A DNA stretch of 64,000 nt from a virus, in IMG/VR virus record IMGVR_UViG_3300036795_000133, positions 1 through 64,000 of that record. The stretch is one strand, 5' to 3'. Positions 55,878 through 63,997 of the stretch are shown in pieces (within the stretch, counting starts at the first letter, position 1; every line of letters begins with the position of its first letter). Below the pieces are notes generated by a model. It made no database searches. It had not been told where the DNA came from and saw only the letters and a program-made list of their open reading frames with translations. A program made the position numbers and the translations under genes.

Positions 55878-56405
55878 CTAGTTGCTCAGGCCGTAGTGGG
55901 ACACGTTGTCTTGGCCGTCGATCCACGCCCGCAGGTTCGAGCTGCCGCCGAGCGCCGCGTAGAGCTGGCCCGCAGTGTCGAGCCAGAGCGGCTGCCCGGC
56001 GAACCAGGTGAACTGCGGGATCGTCCCTGCCTGCCCTCCGGCGGGGGCTGTGGCGGACACGGCAACGGTCATGCTCGACGAACCGGAGTGCGGGAGCTGC
56101 GCGGTCGTCCACGTCCACGCCGGCGAGCCTGTGTAGGTGACCGCGATGGTGCCCCCGGTGAGGACGACAGCGGTTGCCGGGGAAGAGGTCGCGACGGTGC
56201 CGCCGTCGACCGTCACCAGCGTGACCGTGCCGCCGGTGACCGAGACCAGCACGGGGAGCGGGTTGCCGTTGGTCACCGCGGTTGTCGTCGCCGGGAACGC
56301 GGGCGTGACGACCGGGCTGTTCGCCTGGCCCTGGATGATCTCCGACCAGGTAGCAGGCCAGGGGATGGTCACGTTCGACGTGAGCACGTACCGGCCGAAC
56401 GTCAT
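55878..56405 (-). CDS. decoration-like protein with the same module (2)
   Basis: 175 aa. GGTVTLVTVDGGTV, then GGTIAVTYTGSPAWTWTTAQ: the module shared with the genes at 55242 and 56427. C-terminus GGSSNLRAWIDGQDNVSHYG. Probable capsid-surface beta protein. Confidence 0.5.
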   Translation of the reverse strand: MTFGRYVLTSNVTIPWPATWSEIIQGQANSPVVTPAFPATTTAVTNGNPLPVLVSVTGGTVTLVTVDGGTVATSSPATAVVLTGGTIAVTYTGSPAWTWTTAQLPHSGSSSMTVAVSATAPAGGQAGTIPQFTWFAGQPLWLDTAGQLYAALGGSSNLRAWIDGQDNVSHYGLSN

Positions 56406-56426
56406 GCGGTCACCTCCCCCTCGCTG

Positions 56427-57056
56427 CTAGTAGCTGGTTGCCGGGACTACCTGGACACTGGGATGCGTCGGGGCGACCTTGGCGACGGTCACCAGCACGC
56501 CCGTGAGGTGAGTCGAGTTCAGGGCGTTCACCGGGACGCTCGTGCCGCCCGGGGTGCCGGTGACCACGACCACGTCGGAGGTTCCGGACGGGTCGACGAT
56601 GAGCACCTGGTTCGCCGCGAACGCGGTACCGCCGGAGGCGAACGGCAGGGCTGTCCCGCCTGCGCTCACCCCGGAGCTGATGGCCGGCAGCGCCCACGTC
56701 CACGTCGGGGCGACCGAGTAGGTGATGCTGATCGTTCCGGCGACGGGAACGAGGTAGGTGGCCGCAGTGGTGCCCGCCTGGACGCCGTTGACGTAGACGA
56801 AGGTCAGCGTCCCGCCCGTGATAGTGACCGCAACGACCGTGCCCGTGGAGTTCGTGACCAGGTTCGTGGTCGCCGTCCCGGACGAGGGAACCGCGGGCGA
56901 GCTCACCGTGGCGGCGGTCAGCGAGAACTTCCACTCGCACCTGCCGCACCGGAACACCGTCCCGTTGAGGTCGACGAAGGGCGCAGAAAACCAGCAGCGG
57001 GGGCACCGTATTTGCGGTACCTCTACTGGCTGGACTGCCGCGCCGCTGCTAGGCAT
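56427..57056 (-). CDS. zinc-ribbon plus module decoration-like protein (3)
   Basis: 209 aa. N-terminal zinc ribbon (CPRCWFSAPF, FRCGRCEWKF), then GGTLTFVYVNG and AGTISITYSVAPTWTWALP, the shared module, and a third beta part (TSVPVNALNSTHLTGVLVTV). The ribbon may dock it to the capsid or be used in assembly. Confidence 0.5.
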   Translation of the reverse strand: MPSSGAAVQPVEVPQIRCPRCWFSAPFVDLNGTVFRCGRCEWKFSLTAATVSSPAVPSSGTATTNLVTNSTGTVVAVTITGGTLTFVYVNGVQAGTTAATYLVPVAGTISITYSVAPTWTWALPAISSGVSAGGTALPFASGGTAFAANQVLIVDPSGTSDVVVVTGTPGGTSVPVNALNSTHLTGVLVTVAKVAPTHPSVQVVPATSY

Positions 57057-57058
57057 GG

Positions 57059-57622
57059 CTACCGTGCCCTCGCGCGGCTGCGGGACGGGGGGAGGTCGAC
57101 GGCGTCCGGCGCGGCGTCGCGGAGGTTGTCGGCCATCTCCTCCGGGCTCGCAGACATGGCGCCTTCGGTCTCCGGGGCGCGGCCGTCGTCGAGCACCTGA
57201 ACGCGGGAGCTTCCCTCCGGGTCCGGGCGCGGGGCGTCGGAACCGGGCGGCGGCACAGCAGGCCGGAACAGACGGCCGGAGACGTGCCGGGGCAGCAGTC
57301 TTGGCGCTTCCCCGCGGGTACCGTCAGGACCGGATAGCTTGCGCACCACGTCGACCTGCCGGCCGTCGCGGTTGCCGTGCCGGTTGAACTGGCGGGCCTC
57401 CTCGTCGGTGAGGTAGACGGTGTCGCCGGCCATCACGAGGTCGCTGTTCCGGTCTTTGTCGCCGCGGCGGGGGACGGACAGGTTGATGAGGGCCAGGTAC
57501 GGCTCGCCGATGCGTGAGGCCGGGCCGGTCCAGGCGTTCTCCCGGGTCATCAGGTCGCGGAGAACCCTTTTCTCGTCCTCGGTGAGCGGCCTGGCCTGCT
57601 CGTCGGCTGCGGCTTGCGCCAT
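57059..57622 (-). CDS. hypothetical protein downstream of the major capsid gene
   Basis: 187 aa. Helix LTEDEKRVLRDLMTRENAW, then GRQVDVVRKLSG and a polar Pro/Arg/Glu-rich C-terminal half. Position after the capsid gene suggests head completion or capsid-vertex role. Not recognised. Confidence 0.45.
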   Translation of the reverse strand: MAQAAADEQARPLTEDEKRVLRDLMTRENAWTGPASRIGEPYLALINLSVPRRGDKDRNSDLVMAGDTVYLTDEEARQFNRHGNRDGRQVDVVRKLSGPDGTRGEAPRLLPRHVSGRLFRPAVPPPGSDAPRPDPEGSSRVQVLDDGRAPETEGAMSASPEEMADNLRDAAPDAVDLPPSRSRARAR

Positions 57623-57653
57623 CCGTCACTCCCTGTGTTCGACTCTGTTTTCG

Positions 57654-58565
57654 TTAAACGCCGCTGAGCAGTGCGATTGCCAACGGCTGGTCGAGCCCTA
57701 CGGCACTTGATCGCTGTGTGTCACTACGCCAGACCTTTTTTGATTCTTCTCTATATAGAGGTCCGGCTATGAAGGGAAGCTCATCGGCATAGAAGCCGGC
57801 CCGGTGCCGCTGCATGACGATCGCGTTACCTGCGGGCACCTGGCGCGAGACGAGCACGTCAAGGTTGAAGATCTTGTTCGGGAGAACCCCGGTGTACTGG
57901 AGGTTCTCCGAGGCGATGTCACCGATGTACGGCGCGGCGAAGGTGCTCGACTGCAGCAGCGTGTTCTTCGTCCCGTGGTTGATGATCAGCGTGTCGGCTT
58001 CAAAGCCGAGCCACTGCGTCACGCCGGATGGGGAGACGATATTCGCGTTCTCAACCAGGTACACGGCCTGCGCGAGGTCCGACCGGGTCGTCGCCGAAGC
58101 CGACGCCCAGGGATTCGCGACGGCCAGCGTCTGAATTGACGCGTTGGCCACGACGGCGCTGTAGAACGCGGTGTTCCACGAGTAGACCATCGTGTTCTTG
58201 ACCTGCAGCAGCTGCCGGGTCACGGGGTCGATGGCCTGCCGGCGCCGCATCTCGTCGCTGACCATGATCGCCATGGCTCGCTCGTGGCTGAACACGACCC
58301 GCGGCACGCCGATGGACGTCGGGACGACCGGGACCTCGCCGAACTCCGGCCGGATCTCCGGGAAGTCGTCGGCGTACAGCGGCGTGCTCTCCGAGTACCG
58401 CACGGCGCCGGAGGGAGCCGCCCCGCCCATCCGCAGGACGGAGTCCATGATGAACTCGTTCTGCGTGATGTCCAAAATCAAGGCGGGAATGACCAGCGGG
58501 TCCTTGAGGAGCTCGCTTACGGTAAGCCGCGGGGAATCGGAGTAACCCCGTGCGCCAGTGGGCAT
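57654..58565 (-). CDS. major capsid protein (HK97 fold)
   Basis: 303 aa. Capsid-type pattern: N-arm, then VPVVPTSIGVPRVVFSHE (spine-like segment), DEMRRRQAIDPVTRQLLQVKN (alpha), and GNAIVMQRHRAGFYADELPF / GLDQPLAIALLSGV (A-domain and C-terminus). Placed after protease-scaffold and decoration genes. Length is at the compact end for the fold. Confidence 0.8.
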   Translation of the reverse strand: MPTGARGYSDSPRLTVSELLKDPLVIPALILDITQNEFIMDSVLRMGGAAPSGAVRYSESTPLYADDFPEIRPEFGEVPVVPTSIGVPRVVFSHERAMAIMVSDEMRRRQAIDPVTRQLLQVKNTMVYSWNTAFYSAVVANASIQTLAVANPWASASATTRSDLAQAVYLVENANIVSPSGVTQWLGFEADTLIINHGTKNTLLQSSTFAAPYIGDIASENLQYTGVLPNKIFNLDVLVSRQVPAGNAIVMQRHRAGFYADELPFIAGPLYREESKKVWRSDTQRSSAVGLDQPLAIALLSGV

Positions 58566-58577
58566 CTGCCGTTCCTC

Positions 58578-59132
58578 TCAGAGAACCCGGGCCCGGCCCA
58601 GGAAGTAGACCGCCGAGCCCTGCCCGCCGATCTGCTGGGTGAGCATCGCGCTGGACACGCCGCCGGGGTTGGTGCAGCGGGCGACGATGTTGTTGTAGGC
58701 CGGGGTGATCGTCGCGGAGGCGTTCTTCGGCGTCTGCCCGGCCCCCATCACGCACCCGGTGCAGTTCGCACCCGTGGCCGCGCCGACCACCAGCAGTTCC
58801 CCGGCGTTCGCCTGGCCGCCGTACCAGACCCAGATGTCCCAGCCGCCGGAGTAGACCGCCACGTAGTCCGTCAGGACGCTGATGTCGATCAGCGGCTGGC
58901 CGTAGCTGTTGGCCGCGCCGGTCTGGGTGAGGATCACGTTGGCGTCCGCGCCGGCGACGCCGACCACGTTGTTCGCCCCCGCTGAGGTGGTGCCGCCGAC
59001 CGATACCTTCACGGTCAGGTCGGTGGTGCCCGCGGTCAGGGTGTCGGGCTCGACGAACTGGCCGCCGTAGACGAGCGCGGCGGTCTGGTAGTTCGCCGGG
59101 CCGCGGGTGTAGTGCGGCAGGACCGCGGTCAT
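58578..59132 (-). CDS. capsid decoration/stabilisation protein
   Basis: 184 aa, beta-rich: TAALVYGGQFVEPDTLTAG, VLTDYVAVYSGGWDIWVWYGG and SSAMLTQQIGGQGSAVYFLGRARVL. The gene order protease-decoration-capsid suggests a DUF2190-like or gpD-type decoration role. Assignment by position and fold only. Confidence 0.55.
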   Translation of the reverse strand: MTAVLPHYTRGPANYQTAALVYGGQFVEPDTLTAGTTDLTVKVSVGGTTSAGANNVVGVAGADANVILTQTGAANSYGQPLIDISVLTDYVAVYSGGWDIWVWYGGQANAGELLVVGAATGANCTGCVMGAGQTPKNASATITPAYNNIVARCTNPGGVSSAMLTQQIGGQGSAVYFLGRARVL

Positions 59133-59163
59133 GGCGTCTCCTGGTTTCCGTTGCTCACGCGGG

Positions 59164-60522
59164 TCACTTGAGGCCCGTCATCGACTTGAAATTGGTCACC
59201 AGGGCCTGGCGGGACTGCTCGGCCTCTTCCTGGCGCACGCCCTCGGGCTCGTCCATGCGGGTGCCGAGTTCGGTCCCGCCGAGGTCCCGCAGGCCGCCGA
59301 GCTCCGCCATCTCGGCCATGACCTTGCGGACCACCTGGCCCGCGTCGACGGACTTGCCGTTGGCCATCTCCACGACGTGGCCGGCGCCTTCCAGCAGCGG
59401 CCGGGCCAGGTCGGTCACGTACGGTGGGACGCCGAAGTTGTGGAAGAGGCGGTCCCGCTCGGCGAGGAAGTCCTGCTCCTTGAGCCGGGCCTGGATCATG
59501 GCCAGTTCCCGCTGCGTTTCCTCCGCGCGGGCGTTCGCCAGGTTGATCTCGAACGCGTACTCGTCGGCGGCTAGTCCTGCGGCCACGGGCTCCCTCTCCT
59601 GCTCTGGCGCGTAGCCGGGATCGGCGGTCGCGCCTTCCTCGTCCTCGAGCAGTCCCGCGGCGCCCATCTCCTGCGCGGCGGCCACGAGCTCGTCAAGCTC
59701 GGCGTCCGACAGTTCCCCGTCACCGCCTCCGTCGGGTGCGGTGAGCGCGTCAAGCTCGTCAGCGGTGAGCACCGACCCGCCCGCCGCGAGCGCGTCTAGG
59801 GTGTCGTCAGGCAGGTCCAGCAGCTTCGCGAGCCGCTCCCTCTGCTCGTCGGTCAGGTTGCCGAGGTCCGCCATGGCGGCGCCCCCTTCCGGGTCGGCGC
59901 CGGCGGTTTCGCTGGCGGTGTCCGTCTGCTTGGCGGCTGCTTTCGCGGCCCTGCGCTGTGCCTTCTCGGCTTTCCGCTGCTCTTTCGGCGTGGCCAGGTC
60001 CGTGAAGGATTCCGCCGTCAGGTCGAATACCTTGTCCGGTACCGGAGAGGCGGCCTCGATGGCTTCCCATGCGCCGAGGCCGGGAATCCGGGGGTCGAGG
60101 GTGCCGAGGACGTGCTGGACTGCGCGGCTGAAGAACTTGCCGTCGCTGCGCTGGTAGTCCTCTACGATCCGGGCGGAGACGCCGAGCCGCGGGTTGGCCG
60201 CGAGAACCTTCTCCCCGTCCTCGGTGAGCTGGGCTGTGATCCACAGGCCGTCGTCGCCGAGTTCCATCGCGGTGATCTCGCCGCGGGTGCGCTCGGGGTC
60301 ATTTGTGTGCGTGTTCTGACTGTCGGCGAGCTGAAAGGGGACCTGGTCGTACGCGCGGTCCTTGAACGCGCTGACGAGGCGGCCGAGGTAGTCGCGGTCG
60401 AAGTGCAGCGTCCGGCCCTTGTATTCGACGTCTCCCACCGGCAGGACACGCTTGCGCCACAGCCTGTTGCCGAGCTCTACCGCCTCTCCGGCGGTGAACG
60501 GGGTCAGGACCGCGGCGGTCAT
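59164..60522 (-). CDS. capsid maturation protease fused to scaffold
   Basis: 452 aa. Residues ~55-165 protease domain: VPFQLADSQNTHTND with the His, ITAMELGDDGLWITAQL, LGVSARIVEDY with the Ser, as in actinophage capsid proteases. Residues ~165-240 are Ala/Lys-rich, then an acidic region (~225-315), and a coiled coil (~325-390: INLANARAEETQRELAMIQA), the scaffolding part. It assembles and then is cut out of the prohead. Confidence 0.8.
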   Translation of the reverse strand: MTAAVLTPFTAGEAVELGNRLWRKRVLPVGDVEYKGRTLHFDRDYLGRLVSAFKDRAYDQVPFQLADSQNTHTNDPERTRGEITAMELGDDGLWITAQLTEDGEKVLAANPRLGVSARIVEDYQRSDGKFFSRAVQHVLGTLDPRIPGLGAWEAIEAASPVPDKVFDLTAESFTDLATPKEQRKAEKAQRRAAKAAAKQTDTASETAGADPEGGAAMADLGNLTDEQRERLAKLLDLPDDTLDALAAGGSVLTADELDALTAPDGGGDGELSDAELDELVAAAQEMGAAGLLEDEEGATADPGYAPEQEREPVAAGLAADEYAFEINLANARAEETQRELAMIQARLKEQDFLAERDRLFHNFGVPPYVTDLARPLLEGAGHVVEMANGKSVDAGQVVRKVMAEMAELGGLRDLGGTELGTRMDEPEGVRQEEAEQSRQALVTNFKSMTGLK

Positions 60523-60523
60523 C

Positions 60524-61624
60524 TCAGGCGGCTGCCTTGCCGAACTTGCCGGCGTTCTTCGCGAACGTCAGCGCCCTGGCCGGGCTGAACCCCTTCGCGA
60601 TCAGCCGCTTGTACATCGCCTTCTGCGCCGGGTTCAGCGCCCCCGCGTAGTCCTTGTCGGTGTCACCGGAGGGGGAGGCGTCGTTGTCGCCGTCCTTGTC
60701 CGGGTCATACGTGCCCGCGGCCTTGGTCATCCGCGGCCCGCCGCCTGAGCTTGCGGTCGGCGTGGCGAACGCTGCGGAGCGGACCGCGGGGATGCCGTAC
60801 TCGGCCATCAGCGGGGTCTGCTGCGGCTCCTGCTGAAGGGGCGCGGCCTGCGGGCGGACAGCGCCGCCGATGGCCTTGTTCCACGTCCCGACCGCTTCCA
60901 TGAGGGCGGTGCGCTGGTGGTCGCGGGGTTCGAGGTCCCGGCCGTTGACGCTCGCGACCCACCGGCCGTCCTCGGTCTTGCGGAGGCTGGCGATCTGCGC
61001 TCCGCCGTTGCGGTGCTGGAGTACTGCTGTACCGTCACTGCCGCGCTTGACGAGGACGTCCATGGGGCCGTGGATGGGACGGCGGACCGTTCCGGTGGCG
61101 AGTTCGACTGCTCCGCGTGTGCCGTTGGCGAGGGCGTGGGCGGCACCGCCCTTGACCGTCAGGGGGACGCCCTTGCGGACTCCCCCGGTACCGGGTGCGG
61201 GGGTGCGGAGGTCTTCCGGCTTCGCCTGCAGGGCCGTGCCGGAGGCACCGAAGCGGCCAGCAGCGGCTACGTGGCCGCACTCCGGGCAGGTGAGCATGCG
61301 GCCCTGGTCGTCCTTCGCCCGCATGGCGAGGGAGACGGCGTCACCGGCGTTCGCGTGCTGGGAGCCGCCGGGGGCAGCCCATGAGTCCTTGAGCGCCTGC
61401 TGCTTGCCGAACTGCGGCGCGGTCTTGCGGAGCAGCTTCGCGACCTGGGCGCGCTTGGCGGGGTCCTTGACGCGGCCGATCGCGCGGCGGGCCTTGTCCC
61501 AGTACTCGCCGTCCGGGACGGGAAAGCTGCCGTCGGCGAGAGCGTGACCCTGCTTGGCTAGCGCTCGCCGCCCTGCGGCCCGCATAGGCGCTGGCGTGGC
61601 AGTCAGATCCAGGGACGCCGACAC
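60524..61624 (-). CDS. head-associated multi-domain protein (DUF6582-like)
   Basis: 366 aa from GTG 61624 (AAAGG upstream). Domain 1 (~25-75): GHALADGSFPVPDGEYWDKA ... LLRKTAPQFG, a pattern common in actinophage portal-linked proteins. Then a zinc ribbon (CPECGHVAAAGRFG), a beta domain (~130-220), DPDKDGDNDASPSGDTDKD (calcium-loop-like) and a C-terminal helix (AQKAMYKRLIAKGFSPARA). A longer frame from 61699 would begin inside the palindrome element, so it is not used. Confidence 0.6.
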   Translation of the reverse strand: MSASLDLTATPAPMRAAGRRALAKQGHALADGSFPVPDGEYWDKARRAIGRVKDPAKRAQVAKLLRKTAPQFGKQQALKDSWAAPGGSQHANAGDAVSLAMRAKDDQGRMLTCPECGHVAAAGRFGASGTALQAKPEDLRTPAPGTGGVRKGVPLTVKGGAAHALANGTRGAVELATGTVRRPIHGPMDVLVKRGSDGTAVLQHRNGGAQIASLRKTEDGRWVASVNGRDLEPRDHQRTALMEAVGTWNKAIGGAVRPQAAPLQQEPQQTPLMAEYGIPAVRSAAFATPTASSGGGPRMTKAAGTYDPDKDGDNDASPSGDTDKDYAGALNPAQKAMYKRLIAKGFSPARALTFAKNAGKFGKAAA

Positions 61625-61688
61625 GAGACCTTTCCCGGACGGCGCGCCTGCTGTCTTGACGGCAGCATACAGGCAGGCAGCGGCTAAA

Positions 61689-61723
61689 TGCACGTGCATC
61701 CGGCGCTTGCATCTGCACGTGCA
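61689..61723. promoter_or_regulatory. paired palindrome element, copy 2
   Basis: TGCACGTGCA at 61689-61698 and 61714-61723, starts exactly 25 bp apart, as at 33581-33615. On the minus strand both copies read CGTGCACGTGCAG-N14-TGCACGTGCAT. It lies upstream of the late head gene at 61624, with TATGCT (61669 to 61664, minus strand) as possible -10. Confidence 0.6.
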
Positions 61724-61792
61724 CGACTAGAATGCTGGGACAGGGCCGGGCACGGTCGGCGCGCCGCTTATCGGTGCCCGGCCCCGCCCTTC

Positions 61793-62563
61793 TCAGAACA
61801 GCGTCAACGGCGGCTCGGTCGTAACATCGGCGGGGACGAGTTCGTAGACCGCATCGAGAACCTTGACGACTTCTTCGTCCGCATGACCGAAGATCCGGAA
61901 CCACTCGGATATCCGGCTGTCTCGCTGCTCAAAGGCGGCCGCCCACCGGAACGCGAGCGTGGCCTGCATCCATGCCTCAGTGCGCAGGTCACCCGGCTGC
62001 CGCCAGATGCAGCGGCATCCGCCAGTGTCCCATCCGCGGCGCGCGGCCCTACGCCGCGCCATGCGCACGAAGATCGAGTCGATTGTCTCGGTGGTGAATC
62101 CGACCTTCAGTCCCTGTGCGACCGGGAACCAGATGGCGTACACGGACGGCTCGCCCTTCTGCGCGCGGCGGCGGGTTCGCGCCGCTTCCGCCCGGCGGTC
62201 CCGATCCCGGTATGCTGCTTCCGCCCGGCGGTCCCGGTACGTTTCGGCTTGCAGGCGCTGGTACTCGGTCCGACACCTTCCGGGACGGTTGCACACTGGG
62301 AACTGGGATGCAGTTGGCTGACCGCATAGCGCGCAGCCATGAGCGGGACGGTCCCGAAATGCGCCTACCTGCCCGTCTCCTGCTAGACGCCTGCTTTCTT
62401 TCCGGCACTTCCCCGGCCGGTTGCACATAGGGAACTTGGACCTAGTTGGGAGGCCACAGATGGAGCAGGGATGCTCTGGACCGGCCCTATAACCTCTTAG
62501 CAAGGGGATCCTTCCGGTGAGATCGGAATGGGGTTCTCTAGGCCCGGTTCGGTGGTAGGACAC
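61793..62563 (-). CDS. GIY-YIG nuclease with two zinc knuckles
   Basis: 256 aa. Two similar N-terminal knuckles: CSICGLPTRSKFPMCNRPG and CALCGQPTASQFPVCNRPG, then a charged helix (residues ~95-140) and a GIY-YIG/T5orf172-like domain: VYAIWFPVAQGLKVGFTT, catalytic Arg (IFVRMARRRAARRGW), Glu in RTEAWMQATL, SEWFRIFG. Probably a mobile homing nuclease; it lies within the head gene group. Confidence 0.75.
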   Translation of the reverse strand: MSYHRTGPREPHSDLTGRIPLLRGYRAGPEHPCSICGLPTRSKFPMCNRPGKCRKESRRLAGDGQVGAFRDRPAHGCALCGQPTASQFPVCNRPGRCRTEYQRLQAETYRDRRAEAAYRDRDRRAEAARTRRRAQKGEPSVYAIWFPVAQGLKVGFTTETIDSIFVRMARRRAARRGWDTGGCRCIWRQPGDLRTEAWMQATLAFRWAAAFEQRDSRISEWFRIFGHADEEVVKVLDAVYELVPADVTTEPPLTLF

Positions 62564-62659
62564 CGGCCGGGCCGCTATCGAATATCTTAGCGGTTGCAGC
62601 TGACATTCTCAGTTGGAGCCGCGCTAGACATGTGCCCGGCCTCTCACATGCCCGTGCGG

Positions 62660-62665
62660 GATAAT
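62660..62665 (+). promoter_or_regulatory. -10 box GATAAT for the 62673 gene
   Basis: GATAAT with upstream GTGCGG, 7 nt before ATG 62673 (second ATG; the first is at 62664). GGGGGG between them may or may not serve as ribosome-binding site, so the mRNA may be leaderless or nearly so. Confidence 0.45.
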
Positions 62666-62672
62666 GGGGGGC

Positions 62673-63179
62673 ATGGATAACGGCGCGCAAACTACCTGTC
62701 ACACTCGCGGCGAGACCCGCGTCCGCTGGCGCAAACGGGAAGACGGCCTGGAGGAGTGCGTCCAGTTCGTCCCCGGCTACAACTGCCCCGAGCCCGGCGG
62801 GCACGGCCACGGCGTGCACAGCATGGAGGTCCGCTGGTTCCTGCGCGGCCCGGACGGCGCGGTCGTGCTCTCAATGGCCACGGACTTCGTCCCCGGCGAG
62901 CGCAGGCCCGGTCACGGCCTGTCTCCGAGCGGCCTGAACGAGAACTGGGCACACTACCCGAGTGGTTTCGGGCTCCAGTACCACTCCCGCGCCCCGCGCT
63001 ACGAGGGACATGACGCTGAGGACGGCTGCGATCTTCTCGGCGGCCCGTGCTACTGCGACATGTGGCTTAGCGGCGCGGATGAGCCCGTGAAGCGCTTCAC
63101 CGGCGAGGGTGAGCAGGTCATCTGGGACGCGCTGGAAGAGGCGTACGCAAGCCTTGCGGCGGAGACCTCGCGCTCCTAG
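62673..63179 (+). CDS. plus-strand hypothetical protein in the late region
   Basis: 168 aa. TCHTRGETRVRWRKREDG, YNCPEPGGHGHGVHSMEVRW, DGCDLLGGPCYCDMW: several Cys and His that could bind metal. Its own promoter and opposite orientation suggest cargo expressed outside the late programme. It overlaps the stop of the convergent gene by 4 nt. Conserved-looking, but no family recognised. Confidence 0.5.
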   Translation: MDNGAQTTCHTRGETRVRWRKREDGLEECVQFVPGYNCPEPGGHGHGVHSMEVRWFLRGPDGAVVLSMATDFVPGERRPGHGLSPSGLNENWAHYPSGFGLQYHSRAPRYEGHDAEDGCDLLGGPCYCDMWLSGADEPVKRFTGEGEQVIWDALEEAYASLAAETSRS

Positions 63180-63997
63180 AGCATCTGCCCGGTGATCGTG
63201 CCCTCGTTAGCCATCTGCGCGCTGACCGTGCCCTTCGAGTACCGCGCGTGCTGCTTCCCGCCGTCCCCGGCGTCCGCGGTGACCTCGTCCAGCCCGTTGA
63301 GCCACTTCGCCTCGGCCGGGTAGTTGTCGCGGAGGTGCTGCCTGAGCTTCCCCGCGTGCTCCACCGCCCCGCCGAGGTGCTTCTCCGCGTGATCGGCGTT
63401 AAAGCTCCACTCGGTGGTCCCGGTACCCTCCGTCAAGGCCTGGGCGTGCCGGCCGGCGTGGGCGAGCTCGTGCAGCGTCGTTTCGAGCAGGTGCGCTGTC
63501 GTGGCCGCCTTGGCGTCCTCGCTGACCGCCTTCGCCAGCCCGAGCACCTGCGCGCTGACTGTGCCGACGTTGGCCAGCCCTGCCGCATTGCCCCCGAGAG
63601 GGAACCGCACAGCCTCGTCATCGCCCCGGTGCACCGTCAGGTGAGTGAACGTGACCGGCGTTGCGGGCACCGGGGCGGGAAGGGCCTCACCGGGCTCCAC
63701 GTACGACATGGTGACGTGCGGCTTCCAGTCTTTATGCTCGCTGGCGGACAGGTCTTCCAGGCTGCTGCGGAGCCGCTCCGCGCCGGGCAGCACGACGCCG
63801 GCCCACGCGGGCACCTTCCCGTCGCTGCCGTCTGACGGCGGGAAGGTGCCGATGCCGCCGACGGTTCCCGAGAGCGGGCCGGGCATCGCCGCCGCTGCGG
63901 CCTTCGCCCGGTCGCACGCCTGCGCGAATGCCTTGTCGTCCACGTCCGGGCCGAGGTAGACAACCGTGACGTGGTGATCCTGTACGCCACCCGGCAC
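63176..63997 (-). CDS. 2H-phosphoesterase domain protein (N-terminus outside window)
   Basis: At least 273 aa; the frame runs off the right edge, so the start is unknown. Two HxT motifs, HHVTVVYLG and KPHVTMSYV, about 85 residues apart, mark a 2H phosphoesterase (LigT-like) domain, as often fused to actinophage head proteins. Then helical region with LLETTLHELAHAGRH and a HEKHLGG-like C-terminal part. Cuts cyclic phosphates or 2'-5' bonds in RNA-like substrates; here the target is unknown. Confidence 0.65.
   Translation of the reverse strand: MPGGVQDHHVTVVYLGPDVDDKAFAQACDRAKAAAAAMPGPLSGTVGGIGTFPPSDGSDGKVPAWAGVVLPGAERLRSSLEDLSASEHKDWKPHVTMSYVEPGEALPAPVPATPVTFTHLTVHRGDDEAVRFPLGGNAAGLANVGTVSAQVLGLAKAVSEDAKAATTAHLLETTLHELAHAGRHAQALTEGTGTTEWSFNADHAEKHLGGAVEHAGKLRQHLRDNYPAEAKWLNGLDEVTADAGDGGKQHARYSKGTVSAQMANEGTITGQML

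Noticed and set aside
61624-61699. ATG start at 61699 for the head-associated protein
   Set aside because: It lies inside the palindrome element and has no ribosome-binding site; GTG 61624 has AAAGG upstream.
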